Shown: positions 51,577-60,839 of the stretch, one piece after another | How the letters are laid out: every line of letters starts with the position of its first letter | Numbering within the stretch: position 1 is the stretch's first letter | Source of the DNA: Hyphomicrobiales bacterium | GTDB taxonomy: Bacteria > Pseudomonadota > Alphaproteobacteria > Rhizobiales > JACESI01 | NCBI GenBank assembly: GCA_013911885.1 | Contig: JACESI010000004.1 | Span: 25,607 to 89,606, forward strand | Direction of reading: 5' to 3' | Length of the DNA: 64,000 nt | Program-made: the position numbers and the translations under genes | Notes under the pieces: model-generated | Told to the model about the DNA's origin: nothing | Seen by the model: only the letters and a program-made list of their open reading frames with translations | The model's database searches: none

Positions 51577-52755
51577 ATGGCGCAGGTTGCCCCACGACCC
51601 AATTCTGGTCAGACCGTTTTCAGCCCGTGGACGGACCCGACCCAGAAGCCACTCATTTCCGTTCGCAATGTCACGAAGCGCTTTGGCGAATTCGTCGCGA
51701 TCGATAATCTCAACATCGATATATTCGAGCGTGAGTTTTACGCGCTGCTCGGTCCTTCCGGATGCGGCAAGACGACCCTGATGCGGATGCTCGCAGGCTT
51801 TGAGACGCCCTCGAGTGGAACGATCACCATCGGCGGGCAGGATATGGCCGACGTTCCGCCGAACAAACGGCCCGTGAACATGATGTTTCAGTCCTACGCG
51901 CTGTTTCCCCATCTCTCGGTTGAAAACAACATCGCCTTCGGATTGCACCGGGACGGCATGCCAAAAGATCAGATCGCAGTGCGGGTGAAGGAAATGCTCG
52001 ATCTCGTCCAGCTTGGCAAATTCGCAAAGCGCATGCCGCACCAGATTTCCGGCGGTCAGCGCCAGCGTGTCGCCCTTGCCCGCTCGCTCGCCAAGGCGCC
52101 GAAGCTCCTCCTCCTCGATGAACCCCTCGGCGCGCTCGACAAGAAGCTGCGGCAGGATACGCAATTCGAACTGATGGATATTCAGGAGCGCACGAAAACC
52201 ACCTTTGTCATCGTCACCCACGATCAGGAAGAAGCGATGACGGTTGCCTCCCGCGTTGCCGTCATGAACGAGGGCAAGCTCATTCAGGTCGATACGCCGA
52301 GCCGCATTTATGAGGCGCCTGTTTCAACCTATGTTGCTGATTTTATTGGTGATATCAATATCATTAACGGCACGGTGAGCGCGCGTGAAGCAAATGGTGA
52401 GGAAGGCTTTCGCTATAGGCTCGACTGGGCGGAGGGCAATCCGCCCTTGTCCGCCTCCTCACTTGAGTCGTTTGATATGGGCGAAAGGCGTGCCTTTGCG
52501 ATCCGACCCGAGAAAATCGCGATCACGAGCGAGAAGCCGACCGATAAATCCAATGTCCTGGAGGGGCAGGTCCTCGATATCGCCTATCTTGGCAACCTGT
52601 CGACCTATGTCGTGGAACTCGATAACGGCAAGATCCTGAAGGCGCAGACAGCGAATACGCGCCGCCTCGCCCGGCGCAACATCACCTGGTATGACCGGGT
52701 CTATCTGTCCTTCACCGATACGGCGGGCGTGCTCCTTCCGGCAGACGGGGAATAA
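51577..52755 (+). CDS. potG: putrescine/spermidine ABC transporter ATP-binding protein
   Basis: 392 residues. Walker A LLGPSGCGKTTLMRML, Q-loop FQSYALFPHLSVENN, signature ISGGQRQRVALARSLA, Walker B LLLLDEPLGALDKKL and H-loop VIVTHDQEEAM, followed by a C-terminal TOBE regulatory domain (AFAIRPEKIAI; EGQVLDIAYLGNLSTYVVE). Energises the transporter from the cytoplasmic face. Its end overlaps the next ATG by one base. Confidence 0.93.
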   Translation: MAQVAPRPNSGQTVFSPWTDPTQKPLISVRNVTKRFGEFVAIDNLNIDIFEREFYALLGPSGCGKTTLMRMLAGFETPSSGTITIGGQDMADVPPNKRPVNMMFQSYALFPHLSVENNIAFGLHRDGMPKDQIAVRVKEMLDLVQLGKFAKRMPHQISGGQRQRVALARSLAKAPKLLLLDEPLGALDKKLRQDTQFELMDIQERTKTTFVIVTHDQEEAMTVASRVAVMNEGKLIQVDTPSRIYEAPVSTYVADFIGDINIINGTVSAREANGEEGFRYRLDWAEGNPPLSASSLESFDMGERRAFAIRPEKIAITSEKPTDKSNVLEGQVLDIAYLGNLSTYVVELDNGKILKAQTANTRRLARRNITWYDRVYLSFTDTAGVLLPADGE

Positions 52756-53648
52756 TGATGCGCCGGTTCTGGCTGATCTTCATTCCGTATTTCTGGCTGA
52801 TCCTGTTTTTCGTGGTGCCTTTTGCGATCGTGCTCAAGATCGCGCTCTCCGATACGGCGCTTTCAATCCCGCCCTACAGCCCGACCTTTGATTTCAGCGC
52901 TGGCTGGCAGGGGTTTTGGGCTTATCTGTCCGAGCTTGATTTCGAGAATTTTGTCTTTCTGACCCAGGATTCGCTCTATTGGAGCGCCTATCTGTCAAGC
53001 CTCCAGATTGCAGCGATCTCGACCCTCGCAGCCCTGACGATTGGCTATCCGATCGCTTATGGCATGGCGAAAAGCCCGGAGGAATGGCGCCCAACCCTCT
53101 TGATGCTGATCATTCTGCCGTTCTGGACATCCTTTCTGATCCGCATCTATGCCTGGATCGGCATTCTGGCGAATGAAGGCTTCCTCAACCAGTTCCTGCT
53201 GTGGACCGGCCTCATCGACCAGCCGCTGACCATACTCAACACCAATTTGGCGGTCTATATCGGCATCGTCTATACGTATCTGCCGTTCATGGTGCTGCCG
53301 ATCTATGCCAATCTCGACAAGCTTGACGGATCACTGATCGAGGCGGCCGAGGATCTTGGTTGCTCACGGCTTCAGGCGTTCTGGCTGGTTACCTGGCCGC
53401 TGTCGCGGCCCGGCATCATTGCCGGATGCTTCCTCGTCTTCATTCCGACCCTTGGCGAATTCGTGGTGCCTTCAATTCTCGGCGGCACGCGCACGCTGAT
53501 GATCGGCAAGGTGCTCTGGGAGGAATTCTTCTCCAACCGCGACTGGCCGGTCGCCTCGGCGGTTGCCATCGTGCTTCTCCTCATCCTGATTGTCCCGATC
53601 ATTCTGTTTCAGGTCAATCAGCAGAAACAGCGGGAGCGGGACGCATGA
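52755..53648 (+). CDS. potH: putrescine/spermidine ABC transporter permease (PotH-like)
   Basis: 297 residues with six membrane segments, the first starting at residue 5 (FWLIFIPYFWLILFFVVPF). The permease EAA loop is visible: DGSLIEAAEDLGCSRLQAFWLVTWPLS. Inner-membrane half of the polyamine channel. The next permease starts inside its stop (ATGA). Confidence 0.93.
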   Translation: MMRRFWLIFIPYFWLILFFVVPFAIVLKIALSDTALSIPPYSPTFDFSAGWQGFWAYLSELDFENFVFLTQDSLYWSAYLSSLQIAAISTLAALTIGYPIAYGMAKSPEEWRPTLLMLIILPFWTSFLIRIYAWIGILANEGFLNQFLLWTGLIDQPLTILNTNLAVYIGIVYTYLPFMVLPIYANLDKLDGSLIEAAEDLGCSRLQAFWLVTWPLSRPGIIAGCFLVFIPTLGEFVVPSILGGTRTLMIGKVLWEEFFSNRDWPVASAVAIVLLLILIVPIILFQVNQQKQRERDA

Positions 53649-54460
53649 GGAACGGTCTTTCCTGGTTCAATGCGACCGCACTCACCCTCGGTTTCGCTTT
53701 TCTCTATATCCCGATGCTGATCCTCATCATCTACAGCTTCAACGAATCGAAGCTCGTCACGGTCTGGGCGGGTTTCTCGACGCAGTGGTATGGCAAGTTG
53801 TTTCAGAACGAGGCGTTTCTGGATGCGGCCTTTGTGACCCTGAGGGTGGCGCTCCTGTCCTCAACGCTTGCAACCGTTCTCGGCACAATGGCGGCCTATG
53901 TCGTTGTGCGCGCGGGGCGGTTCACGGGCAGATCGCTGTTTTCGGGCCTGATCTATGCGCCCCTCGTCATGCCCGAAGTGATTACCGGGCTTGCGCTTCT
54001 TCTGCTTTTCATCGCCATAGGGCTTGATCGGGGCGTCCTTACCATCGTCCTCGCCCACACCACTTTCGCGATGTGTTATGTGTCGGTCGTCGTCTCGTCG
54101 CGCCTTGCAACCTTCGACCGTTCCCTCGAAGATGCCGCCCGCGACCTTGGCTGCACGCCGTTTGATGCGTTTCGTCTGGTCACCTTGCCGATTATCGCGC
54201 CTGCCGTCATATCCGGCTGGCTTCTCGCCTTCACGCTTTCGCTCGACGATCTGGTGATTGCATCCTTTACCTCCGGCCCCGGATCGACCACCTTGCCCAT
54301 CAAGCTCTATTCCGCTGTTCGTCTCGGCGTTTCGCCCGAAATCAATGCCCTCTCGACGATCCTGATCGCGATTGTCACTGTCGGCGTGATCATCGCTTCC
54401 ATTCTCAGCAAACAGTCCATTGCCCGCCCGCGCCGGGACGAACAGGCGCAAAACGGATGA
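53645..54460 (+). CDS. potI: putrescine/spermidine ABC transporter permease (PotI-like)
   Basis: 271 residues; MRNGLSWFNATALTLGFAFL starts at an ATG overlapping the previous stop by four bases. Six membrane segments and the EAA loop DRSLEDAARDLGCTPFDAFRLVTLP. Pairs with PotH. The frame stays open upstream through the potH gene, but that part is a shadow. Its stop overlaps the next gene's ATG by four bases. Confidence 0.93.
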   Translation: MRNGLSWFNATALTLGFAFLYIPMLILIIYSFNESKLVTVWAGFSTQWYGKLFQNEAFLDAAFVTLRVALLSSTLATVLGTMAAYVVVRAGRFTGRSLFSGLIYAPLVMPEVITGLALLLLFIAIGLDRGVLTIVLAHTTFAMCYVSVVVSSRLATFDRSLEDAARDLGCTPFDAFRLVTLPIIAPAVISGWLLAFTLSLDDLVIASFTSGPGSTTLPIKLYSAVRLGVSPEINALSTILIAIVTVGVIIASILSKQSIARPRRDEQAQNG

Positions 54461-55797
54461 CCGACTTTCTCAGTGAATATGCCGCCTATGAATTGCGGTA
54501 TGGCCAGCCCGACCGTTTCGAACTGATGTTGTGCGATGTGCATGGCATCTGGCGCGGCAAATGGTTCAATGGCACGGATGCCGACAAGATCATGGACGGG
54601 CAGGCCCGCATGCCGCTTTCGGCCTATGCACCGACGGTGATGGGCTATGACGCGCCCGGCAGCGGCCTTGGCATCGTCAATGGCGATCCCGACGGCATTC
54701 TGGAGCCGGTCGAGGATTCGCTCTGCCGGGTGCCATGGGCGGAGGGGCATGTCGCCCAGCTTCAGGTCGAAATGCGTGATACGACCGGCGCCACGAGCTG
54801 GCTTTCAACCCGACAGATCCTGGTCGAGATGCTCGACCGGTTCCAGTCGCAAAATCTCCAGCCGGTATTGGCGACGGAGCTTGAATTCTATGTCTATCCT
54901 GCCCGCGCCCATACCGATTCACCGCCCATGCCGCCGGAACACTCGCCGCGCGCGCAAAACTATGAACTCAACATCCTGACCCGCAACGACCGCTTTCTGA
55001 CCGATATCCAGAACTCTGCCATTGCTCAGGGCCTGCCGACCGATACACTGATCGCGGAGTTCGGCCCCGGCCAGTTCGAGATCAACTTCAAGCATACCGA
55101 TGACGTATTGTTTGCCGCCGATGCGGCGCTTCTGTTCCGGCGCCTCGTGCGCGGTGTGGCGTTGCGGCACGGTTTGGAGGCGACATTCGCGGCAAAGCCT
55201 TATGCCAACCATCCAGGCAATGGCATGCACGCGCATATCTCAATCCTGGACAAGGATGGCGAGAACGTATTTGCCTGCCCGGAGGGACCCAACGACAAGC
55301 TGCTCGCTGCGGTCTCCGGTGCCCTTGCGACCATGACAGAGCTTCAACTGGTCTTCGCACCGCATCTTAATTCCTATCGACGCTTCCAGAAGGGCAGTTT
55401 CGCGCCGACCGCACCGAACTGGGGCTATGACCACCGTGGTGCGGGCATCCGCCTGCCGTCGGTCTCGGGCCCGGCAGCGCGTATGGAACATCGCATCTGC
55501 GGCGCGGATGTGAACCCATATCTCACGATTACCGCGATTCTGGGTGGTATGCTGCTTGGTCTCCAGAACCCGTTCCCGCTGCCGCTGCCGCTTGACGATC
55601 CGAAGGCGCAACCGGCCGATCCGCTCACCCACGACTGGTTGACGGCGATCGAGAATTTTGAGGAATCGAAGAATGCCCGCGACTTTTTCGGCAATGCGTT
55701 CGTTGATCTTTTCGCCGTTCTGAAGCGCGAGGAACTGGCGACCCTGACGACCGTCATCTCGCCGATCGAATACAGTACTTATCTTGCGCGGTTCTGA
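54457..55797 (+). CDS. gamma-glutamylpolyamine synthetase-like (glutamine synthetase family), copy 2
   Basis: 446 residues; same family as the puuA gene on the minus strand but clearly diverged. Seen: MLCDVHGIWRGKWFNGTDA, VLATELEFYVYPARAHTD, LIAEFGPGQFEINFKHTDD, HPGNGMHAHISILDKDG and RRFQKGSFAPTAPNWGYDHRG. Two paralogues in one locus may use different amines (for example putrescine and a longer or monoamine). Lies in the transporter operon with 4-base overlaps, so uptake and ligation are coupled. Confidence 0.87.
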   Translation: MTDFLSEYAAYELRYGQPDRFELMLCDVHGIWRGKWFNGTDADKIMDGQARMPLSAYAPTVMGYDAPGSGLGIVNGDPDGILEPVEDSLCRVPWAEGHVAQLQVEMRDTTGATSWLSTRQILVEMLDRFQSQNLQPVLATELEFYVYPARAHTDSPPMPPEHSPRAQNYELNILTRNDRFLTDIQNSAIAQGLPTDTLIAEFGPGQFEINFKHTDDVLFAADAALLFRRLVRGVALRHGLEATFAAKPYANHPGNGMHAHISILDKDGENVFACPEGPNDKLLAAVSGALATMTELQLVFAPHLNSYRRFQKGSFAPTAPNWGYDHRGAGIRLPSVSGPAARMEHRICGADVNPYLTITAILGGMLLGLQNPFPLPLPLDDPKAQPADPLTHDWLTAIENFEESKNARDFFGNAFVDLFAVLKREELATLTTVISPIEYSTYLARF

Positions 55798-55807
55798 GGT
55801 GGACGCC

Positions 55808-56536
55808 ATGCCGGAACAAACCGCGCGAAAACCGCGCATCGGCATTCTGGAGACCGGTCGCCCACCGGTGGAACTGGGCGAGGTCTACCGCGATTATCCG
55901 GAAATGGCCGTCCAATGGCTTTCTGGTGTGGATGCGACTTTCACACGCTTTGCCGTCCTCGACAATCAATTCCCCGCCGATGTCAAAGACGCCGATCTCT
56001 GGCTGATCATGGGTTCAAAATTCGGCGTCTATGATGGGGATCCATGGATTTCGCGGCTTGAGGAATTCGTGCGCGCGACGCATCAGGCGGGCGGGAGGAT
56101 GTTCGGCATCTGCTTCGGTCACCAGATCATCGCCAAGGCGCTCGGCGGCACGGTGATCAAGTCGCCCAAAGGCTGGGGTGTCGGCGTTTACCGGTATGAT
56201 GTGACCGAAAACTGGCCACCGCTGTTTGGTCCGCGACCAGATGCGCTGACCATTCAGGCCTTTCATCAGGATCAGGTGGTCACGCCGCCGCCAGGGGCGC
56301 GGCTTCTTGCGACCTCGGAATTCTGTCCTTACGCTGCCTTCTGGTATCCTGGTTTCGCCGTAACCGTGCAGGGCCATCCGGAATTCTCGCGTGATTATGT
56401 GGCGAACCTTCTTGAAAAGCGGCGCGAAAGCACGGTGCCCGGGCCCGTGGTCGATGCGGCACGCGCGCGCGAGACGACGGAGACCAATGCCGAACAGCTT
56501 GCTGACCTTCTCGATGCACACTGGACGGATTTCTGA
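55808..56536 (+). CDS. class I glutamine amidotransferase (GMP synthase-like GATase)
   Basis: 242 residues. Class I triad: Cys in MFGICFGHQIIAKALGG, His and Glu in TVQGHPEFSRDYV. The nucleophile elbow is GICFGHQ, as in GuaA-like GATases, so it is not a standard PuuD. In this operon it probably hydrolyses gamma-glutamyl intermediates (for example gamma-glutamyl-GABA), which is inference. The ATG of MPEQTARKPRIGILE is used. Confidence 0.82.
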   Translation: MPEQTARKPRIGILETGRPPVELGEVYRDYPEMAVQWLSGVDATFTRFAVLDNQFPADVKDADLWLIMGSKFGVYDGDPWISRLEEFVRATHQAGGRMFGICFGHQIIAKALGGTVIKSPKGWGVGVYRYDVTENWPPLFGPRPDALTIQAFHQDQVVTPPPGARLLATSEFCPYAAFWYPGFAVTVQGHPEFSRDYVANLLEKRRESTVPGPVVDAARARETTETNAEQLADLLDAHWTDF

Positions 56537-56554
56537 CCGCTAAGGAGAAATGTC

Positions 56555-57550
56555 ATGGCAGATGGCGGCCTTACCAAGGGCGACAGCGCGTTCAGAATGG
56601 TTCCCGGTACGGGAAGCTGGCCGGAGATGACCTATGGCGGCGCCCTCAGTTTCCTGCGCCGACCCTATTCGCGCACGCTTGATGGCGTTGATGCGGTGGT
56701 GAGCGGCATCCCCTATGATGGGGCGGTCACCAATCGCTCCGGCTGCCGCCTTGGCCCGCGAGCGATCCGGGCGGCGTCAACGCTTCTCGCCGAACTTCCG
56801 GCCTTTCCGTTCGGCTTCAGCCCCTTCGATACACTGAATGCGGTTGATTGGGGCGACTGCTATCTCGATCCGCACCACCCGGAGACCATCGCGGCCTCCA
56901 TCGAGGCCCATGCCGACCATATTCTGGCGTCGGGGGCAACCATGGTCACGCTGGGCGGCGATCATTTCATTTCCTATCCGCTTCTCAAGGCCCATGCGAG
57001 AGCGCACGGGCCGCTCGCGCTGATCCAGGTTGACGCGCACTGCGATACATGGACGGATGACGGACGCCAGCTTGACCACGGCACCATGTTTGCCCGCGCT
57101 GCCGCGGAAGGCGTGATCGATGTCAAACGCTCGGTCCAGGTGGGTCTGCGAACCATCGGGACCACAAACGGCGTGCCGTCGGACTGCGGCTTTGAAATCC
57201 TCACCGCGCCCTGGATCCACCGCCATGGCATCGACAAGGCGCTCGATGTCGTCATAGGCCTTGCCGGAAAGGGCCCGGTCTATCTCTCTTTCGATATTGA
57301 TGGCCTCGATCCCGCTTATGCCCCAGGTACGGGCACTCCCGTTCCGGCTGGACTTTCGAGCCATCAGGCGCTTTCGTTCGTGCGCGGTCTTGGCGGGCTT
57401 GATCTTGTCGGCATGGATATTGTTGAAGTCTCGCCAGCCTACGATCACAGCGAGATCACGGCAATCGCGGCGGCAACGATCGCGCATGATTTCCTGTGTC
57501 TTCTCGCCGAGCGGAAGGGTGCCAAACGCATTCCCCTCGGTCGCCTGTAA
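56555..57550 (+). CDS. agmatinase/ureohydrolase family protein
   Basis: 331 residues. Mn-binding motifs of arginase-type hydrolases: MVTLGGDHFISYPLLKA, LIQVDAHCDTWTDDG and YLSFDIDGLDPAYAPGTGTP. Arginine-family SpeB enzymes make putrescine and urea from agmatine, which would feed this operon; a guanidino acid is the other possibility. ATG after AAGGAG. A strong hairpin with TTTT follows the stop. Confidence 0.88.
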   Translation: MADGGLTKGDSAFRMVPGTGSWPEMTYGGALSFLRRPYSRTLDGVDAVVSGIPYDGAVTNRSGCRLGPRAIRAASTLLAELPAFPFGFSPFDTLNAVDWGDCYLDPHHPETIAASIEAHADHILASGATMVTLGGDHFISYPLLKAHARAHGPLALIQVDAHCDTWTDDGRQLDHGTMFARAAAEGVIDVKRSVQVGLRTIGTTNGVPSDCGFEILTAPWIHRHGIDKALDVVIGLAGKGPVYLSFDIDGLDPAYAPGTGTPVPAGLSSHQALSFVRGLGGLDLVGMDIVEVSPAYDHSEITAIAAATIAHDFLCLLAERKGAKRIPLGRL

Positions 57551-57558
57551 AGGTCAGA

Positions 57559-57588
57559 TCGCCCGCCCTCAGGTTGGCGAGCGATTTT
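57559..57588 (+). terminator. intrinsic terminator of the transporter/polyamine operon
   Basis: TCGCCCGCC pairs with GGCGAGCGA (one C/A mismatch), loop CTCAGGTT, followed by TTTT. It closes the potFGHI-puuA2-GATase-agmatinase series. Confidence 0.7.
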
Positions 57589-57620
57589 CCGAGCGGCAAC
57601 ACACGGGCTCGGCCGGTCCT

Positions 57621-57761
57621 TCAGAACCCTATGCCGATTTCGCGCGGGTCTTTCTCCGCTTCCGGTGCGACCTGATCGAGGAATATCTCCACCGCATAGC
57701 CGTTATGGGCTGATCCGACCGCGCGCCACCACAGCACCCGCGCTTCGACCAGGATTTGCAT
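57621..57761 (-). CDS. possible 46-residue protein, unknown
   Basis: A short frame downstream of the DUF1501 gene: MQILVEARVLWWRAVGSAHN then a second half ending PREIGIGF. Codon use looks like real coding DNA, and the ATG lies just after the DUF1501 stop with GAGG three bases before it (too close to be convincing). Could be a short real protein or a gene remnant. I do not recognise it. Confidence 0.3.
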   Translation of the reverse strand: MQILVEARVLWWRAVGSAHNGYAVEIFLDQVAPEAEKDPREIGIGF

Positions 57762-57766
57762 CAGCC

Positions 57767-59083
57767 TCAGGCCGATCGGTAAAGCCCCTCCATCGCCCGC
57801 ACAGCGGCGCTTTCGGGGAAAATTTCATCATCGAGCGCACGCCCGGAAACATCGAAGCGGGGTGCGATCAGGCCCTTGAATATGCTGCGAAGATCGGTCG
57901 TGGGCCTGAGGTCGCGGCCTTCGAAGAGTTCGCTGTTGCGAAGGCCGGGCCAGTCTGCATGAACCCGTCCGCCGGCAACCGCACCCCCGATCAGAAGTGC
58001 TGAGGTGCCGGTGCCATGGTCGGTTCCATGGGTGCCGTTGACGGCGACTGTGCGACCGAATTCAGTGACAATGACAATGCTCGTTTCGTTCCAGACCGGT
58101 TTCAAGACCCGGGTCAACCCATCGACAAAGCCATCGAGTATCTTCAGTCGGTCTGCGAGAAGTCCGGTGCCGGGGCCCTGCTGCGCATGGGTGTCCCAGC
58201 CGTCGATGGAAATCGCGGCAATGCGCGGCCCGGCGTCGTCGGCGAGAAGGCTTGCCGCGCGCACCATTTCCTCGACGGCCCTTGCAGGACCTTTGTTGAG
58301 CGCCGGTTTTTCAAGCGTATTCTGATCGGCAATCAAATCATCGCCTGCAAAGGAAATCGCCTCAAGATTGAGCCCCTCGGCCCAGGCAACCGCAAGCGCC
58401 GGGTCGGTATCCTGGTAAAGCGCGAGAAGGCGGGCCTGCGTGTCATCGAAAATGGCATTGCGCGCATCCGGCGCATAGCTCACCGTTGGCTGCGCCCCGC
58501 GCATGATGAGCGGCACGGACGCGCCGACAAAAAGTCCTTCAGCCTTCGCTTGCGCCCCCGAAGGCCGCACGCTGCCGAGGAGCCGGTTGAGCCAGCCGCT
58601 TTCGACCGAGCCAACACCGGGCAGACCGGTTTCAAGCACATCCTGCCCGTCGAAATGCGAGCGATCGCGATAGGGCGAGGCAACAGCGTGAAGGATCATG
58701 GCCTCACCTTTGCCATAGAGCCGGTGAAGCGCACGCAGATGCGGTGACAGCGCGAAGAAACCATCAAGCGGCAGGGGATCGCCCGCCAATGCCATGTCGT
58801 CGAGAAAGGCGGCGCGATGGATTGCGAATTGCGGGTCTCCCATGGGCATCACGGTTGCAAGCCCGTCGAGCGCGCCGCGCAGAATGATAACGAGAAGGCG
58901 CGGGTCTGATGCTCCCGCGAGGGCGCTGCGTATCGGCAGCATGCTCCATGCGGTAAAGGTCGCACTTCCGCCGAGAAAGCTGCGGCGGTTCATTTCACGA
59001 CAGACATGGGGATGGGCTGCAAAGCGCGAAGCAGTGGTCGAGGACCGAAGAAGAACGGGCCGGGGGCGTGTGGGACTGGTCAT
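57767..59083 (-). CDS. DUF1501 family protein, Tat-exported
   Basis: 438 residues. Twin-arginine signal around NRRSFLGGSATFTAWSMLP (after about 31 residues; an ATG there is an alternative shorter start, but only the upstream ATG has AAAGGAAAAATC before it). DUF1501 blocks: RLLVIILRGALDGLATVMPMG, DRSHFDGQDVLETGL, IAAISIDGWDTHAQQGPGTG, VIVTEFGRTVAVNGTHGTDHG. The family resembles sulfatase-type fold proteins and is nearly always next to a DUF1800 gene, as here; function unknown. Confidence 0.85.
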   Translation of the reverse strand: MTSPTRPRPVLLRSSTTASRFAAHPHVCREMNRRSFLGGSATFTAWSMLPIRSALAGASDPRLLVIILRGALDGLATVMPMGDPQFAIHRAAFLDDMALAGDPLPLDGFFALSPHLRALHRLYGKGEAMILHAVASPYRDRSHFDGQDVLETGLPGVGSVESGWLNRLLGSVRPSGAQAKAEGLFVGASVPLIMRGAQPTVSYAPDARNAIFDDTQARLLALYQDTDPALAVAWAEGLNLEAISFAGDDLIADQNTLEKPALNKGPARAVEEMVRAASLLADDAGPRIAAISIDGWDTHAQQGPGTGLLADRLKILDGFVDGLTRVLKPVWNETSIVIVTEFGRTVAVNGTHGTDHGTGTSALLIGGAVAGGRVHADWPGLRNSELFEGRDLRPTTDLRSIFKGLIAPRFDVSGRALDDEIFPESAAVRAMEGLYRSA

Positions 59084-59108
59084 GATTTTTCCTTTCTATC
59101 CGCTCGCG

Positions 59109-60494
59109 TCAGGTCCGCTGGAATTCGGGTGACAGCAGCGCGAGAACAAGGCCCTGCTGCGGGTTGATGGCGCGAGTGACCGTTCGGCGCGTTTCTTTCG
59201 AGGCTCCGGGCAGCACGTGATCGAGGAAGGCCATGACATCATCCTTTCCGTAGGGGCTTGCCTTCACCGCGTGTCTGGCAAACCGATTGGCGAAGAGCAT
59301 GCGGGTCTGCATCGCGCCGGGGGCCGCCCAGTCATTGTCCTGTTTCGGCCAGCCAGCCGGTGAGGGAGCAGTCCATGGCGCCTGACCGAGCCTGTACAGC
59401 ACCGGCAGGACCGAGCCTTCATGGTGCGCAACAGCCTCCGGGAGCGCGCGCAGGGCAGCGGCGATGAAGACATCCGGATTCCGGATCGGGCCCGGCGCCT
59501 CCACCTTGTCAGCGGCAGCCAGAAGCCGTTCATAAAGCGGCAGCAGCGCACCGCCGCTCGCCAGAAACATCGCGGAGAGCGCGGGCGCAAGCAGGGGATC
59601 TGCCGCATCGAGACCGAAATGGCGGGTGAGTTTGAAGGCAATATGATCGGCGGTGATCGGGCTTTCGGCGAGCGTGCTGAGCACGATTGCCAGTTCGTCC
59701 TCGCCCCGGACACCTGCAACCTTGATGCCGATGACATTTTTCCACCCCGGTTCGTGCCAGTTTTGCAGAAACACGGTGGAACCGACCGGTGGGGGTGGGA
59801 GATTGGCGCGGGGTTTCTGTTTGCCGTTTGCAACAGTCCAGCCGGTCAGTACGCGGGCGAAGGCCGTCACGTCCTTCTGGGCATAGCCTTTGCCTGCGCC
59901 AAGCGTGTGCAGTTCGAGGACCTCGCGGGCTAAATTCTCGTTGAGCCCCTTGCCCGTCCTCAGACCCGCCGTTGAATTGGGACCGATCGACTGGGCATTG
60001 TCGAGATAGGTGAGCATTGCCGGGTGCAGGGTCGACGCAAAAAGCATCTCTTTGAAAGTACCGGTGAGGTTCGGTCGAATGGCCTCGCGTTCGAAGGCGC
60101 CGACCGTGGCGCGGAGGCGTGGATTGCGGATCGAGACCGAGAAATGATCCGACCAGAAACGGACCAGCCGCTCGGCAAAACCCACGGGGGCTTCCAACGC
60201 GCGCGACGTTCGATAGGCGACCTCGGCTTTGTAGATCTCCTGGAGATAGGCCGGAATCGGATTACTGCCCTGATCGCCCGCCGCTAAGCGGCGTTCCCTC
60301 ATGTTTTCGATTTCGCCTAGAATATCGAGGGTGCCAGGCATTTCCGCGGAATTGCCGGTCGCTGACAGTTCGGCCCGGGCCAGGGTCTGAAACGGTTCGC
60401 CGCCCGGTGGGTTGTGGCTGCTGATGCCGAGCCCGAAACGATGATAGAGGCGATAATCCCCGGCTGGCGGCGTTGGGGAGTTCAGGGGTTCCAT
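59109..60494 (-). CDS. DUF1800 family protein
   Basis: 461 residues from the ATG of MEPLNSPTPPAGDYRL; the frame is open 30 codons more upstream. Seen: RFGLGISSHNPPGGEP, FAERLVRFWSDHFSVSIRNPR, KEMLFASTLHPAMLTYLDNA, LARELVELHTLG-like block (NLAREVLELHTLGAGKGY) and VTAFARVLTGWTV. Function unknown; the two-gene unit with DUF1501 (25 bases apart) is widespread in bacteria. Confidence 0.85.
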   Translation of the reverse strand: MEPLNSPTPPAGDYRLYHRFGLGISSHNPPGGEPFQTLARAELSATGNSAEMPGTLDILGEIENMRERRLAAGDQGSNPIPAYLQEIYKAEVAYRTSRALEAPVGFAERLVRFWSDHFSVSIRNPRLRATVGAFEREAIRPNLTGTFKEMLFASTLHPAMLTYLDNAQSIGPNSTAGLRTGKGLNENLAREVLELHTLGAGKGYAQKDVTAFARVLTGWTVANGKQKPRANLPPPPVGSTVFLQNWHEPGWKNVIGIKVAGVRGEDELAIVLSTLAESPITADHIAFKLTRHFGLDAADPLLAPALSAMFLASGGALLPLYERLLAAADKVEAPGPIRNPDVFIAAALRALPEAVAHHEGSVLPVLYRLGQAPWTAPSPAGWPKQDNDWAAPGAMQTRMLFANRFARHAVKASPYGKDDVMAFLDHVLPGASKETRRTVTRAINPQQGLVLALLSPEFQRT

Positions 60495-60587
60495 TGTCCA
60501 CGCCTCTTTTTCCTCAGGTACAACATGTCTTGATCTATCTGCATCGGTGATATCTTCCGGTTGCCGAAAATCGACATGAAACATTCA

Positions 60588-60650
60588 TCGCCGATCTATG
60601 GAGACACCGGTTGGTGGCAAAACCATAGCGCGGTTCGGGTAAATCGGCGA
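60588..60650 (+). ncRNA. candidate structured RNA element upstream of rplU
   Basis: Outer perfect stem TCGCCGAT / ATCGGCGA and inner perfect stem CTATGG / CCATAG stack directly on the 5' side, with a 14-base bulge on the 3' side; a CACC-GGTT-GGTG hairpin lies in the inner loop. About 190 bases on is a strong terminator. Could be the 5' part of a small RNA or attenuated leader. Strand is chosen because of the terminator. Confidence 0.35.
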
Positions 60651-60839
60651 CCAAGGATCGGTCCCTGATCACGATTTCTAATGCGCGGAAACGATTTCTG
60701 GTTGAACAGCCCCTCAACGGGCTTTCTCCGCTCGCCTTCGTGTTCGGGTATCCCATCCGGCAGAAGACCGCGCTTTTCGGCGGAAACCACAGCTTTGCAG
60801 GCTTGCGTTTTCGGGTGCTTCGGAGTATTGAACCCGTTG

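Noticed and set aside
55808..56536. Calling the amidotransferase PuuD
   Set aside because: The nucleophile elbow and C-terminal motif are of the GuaA-like class I type, so only the general family is supported.
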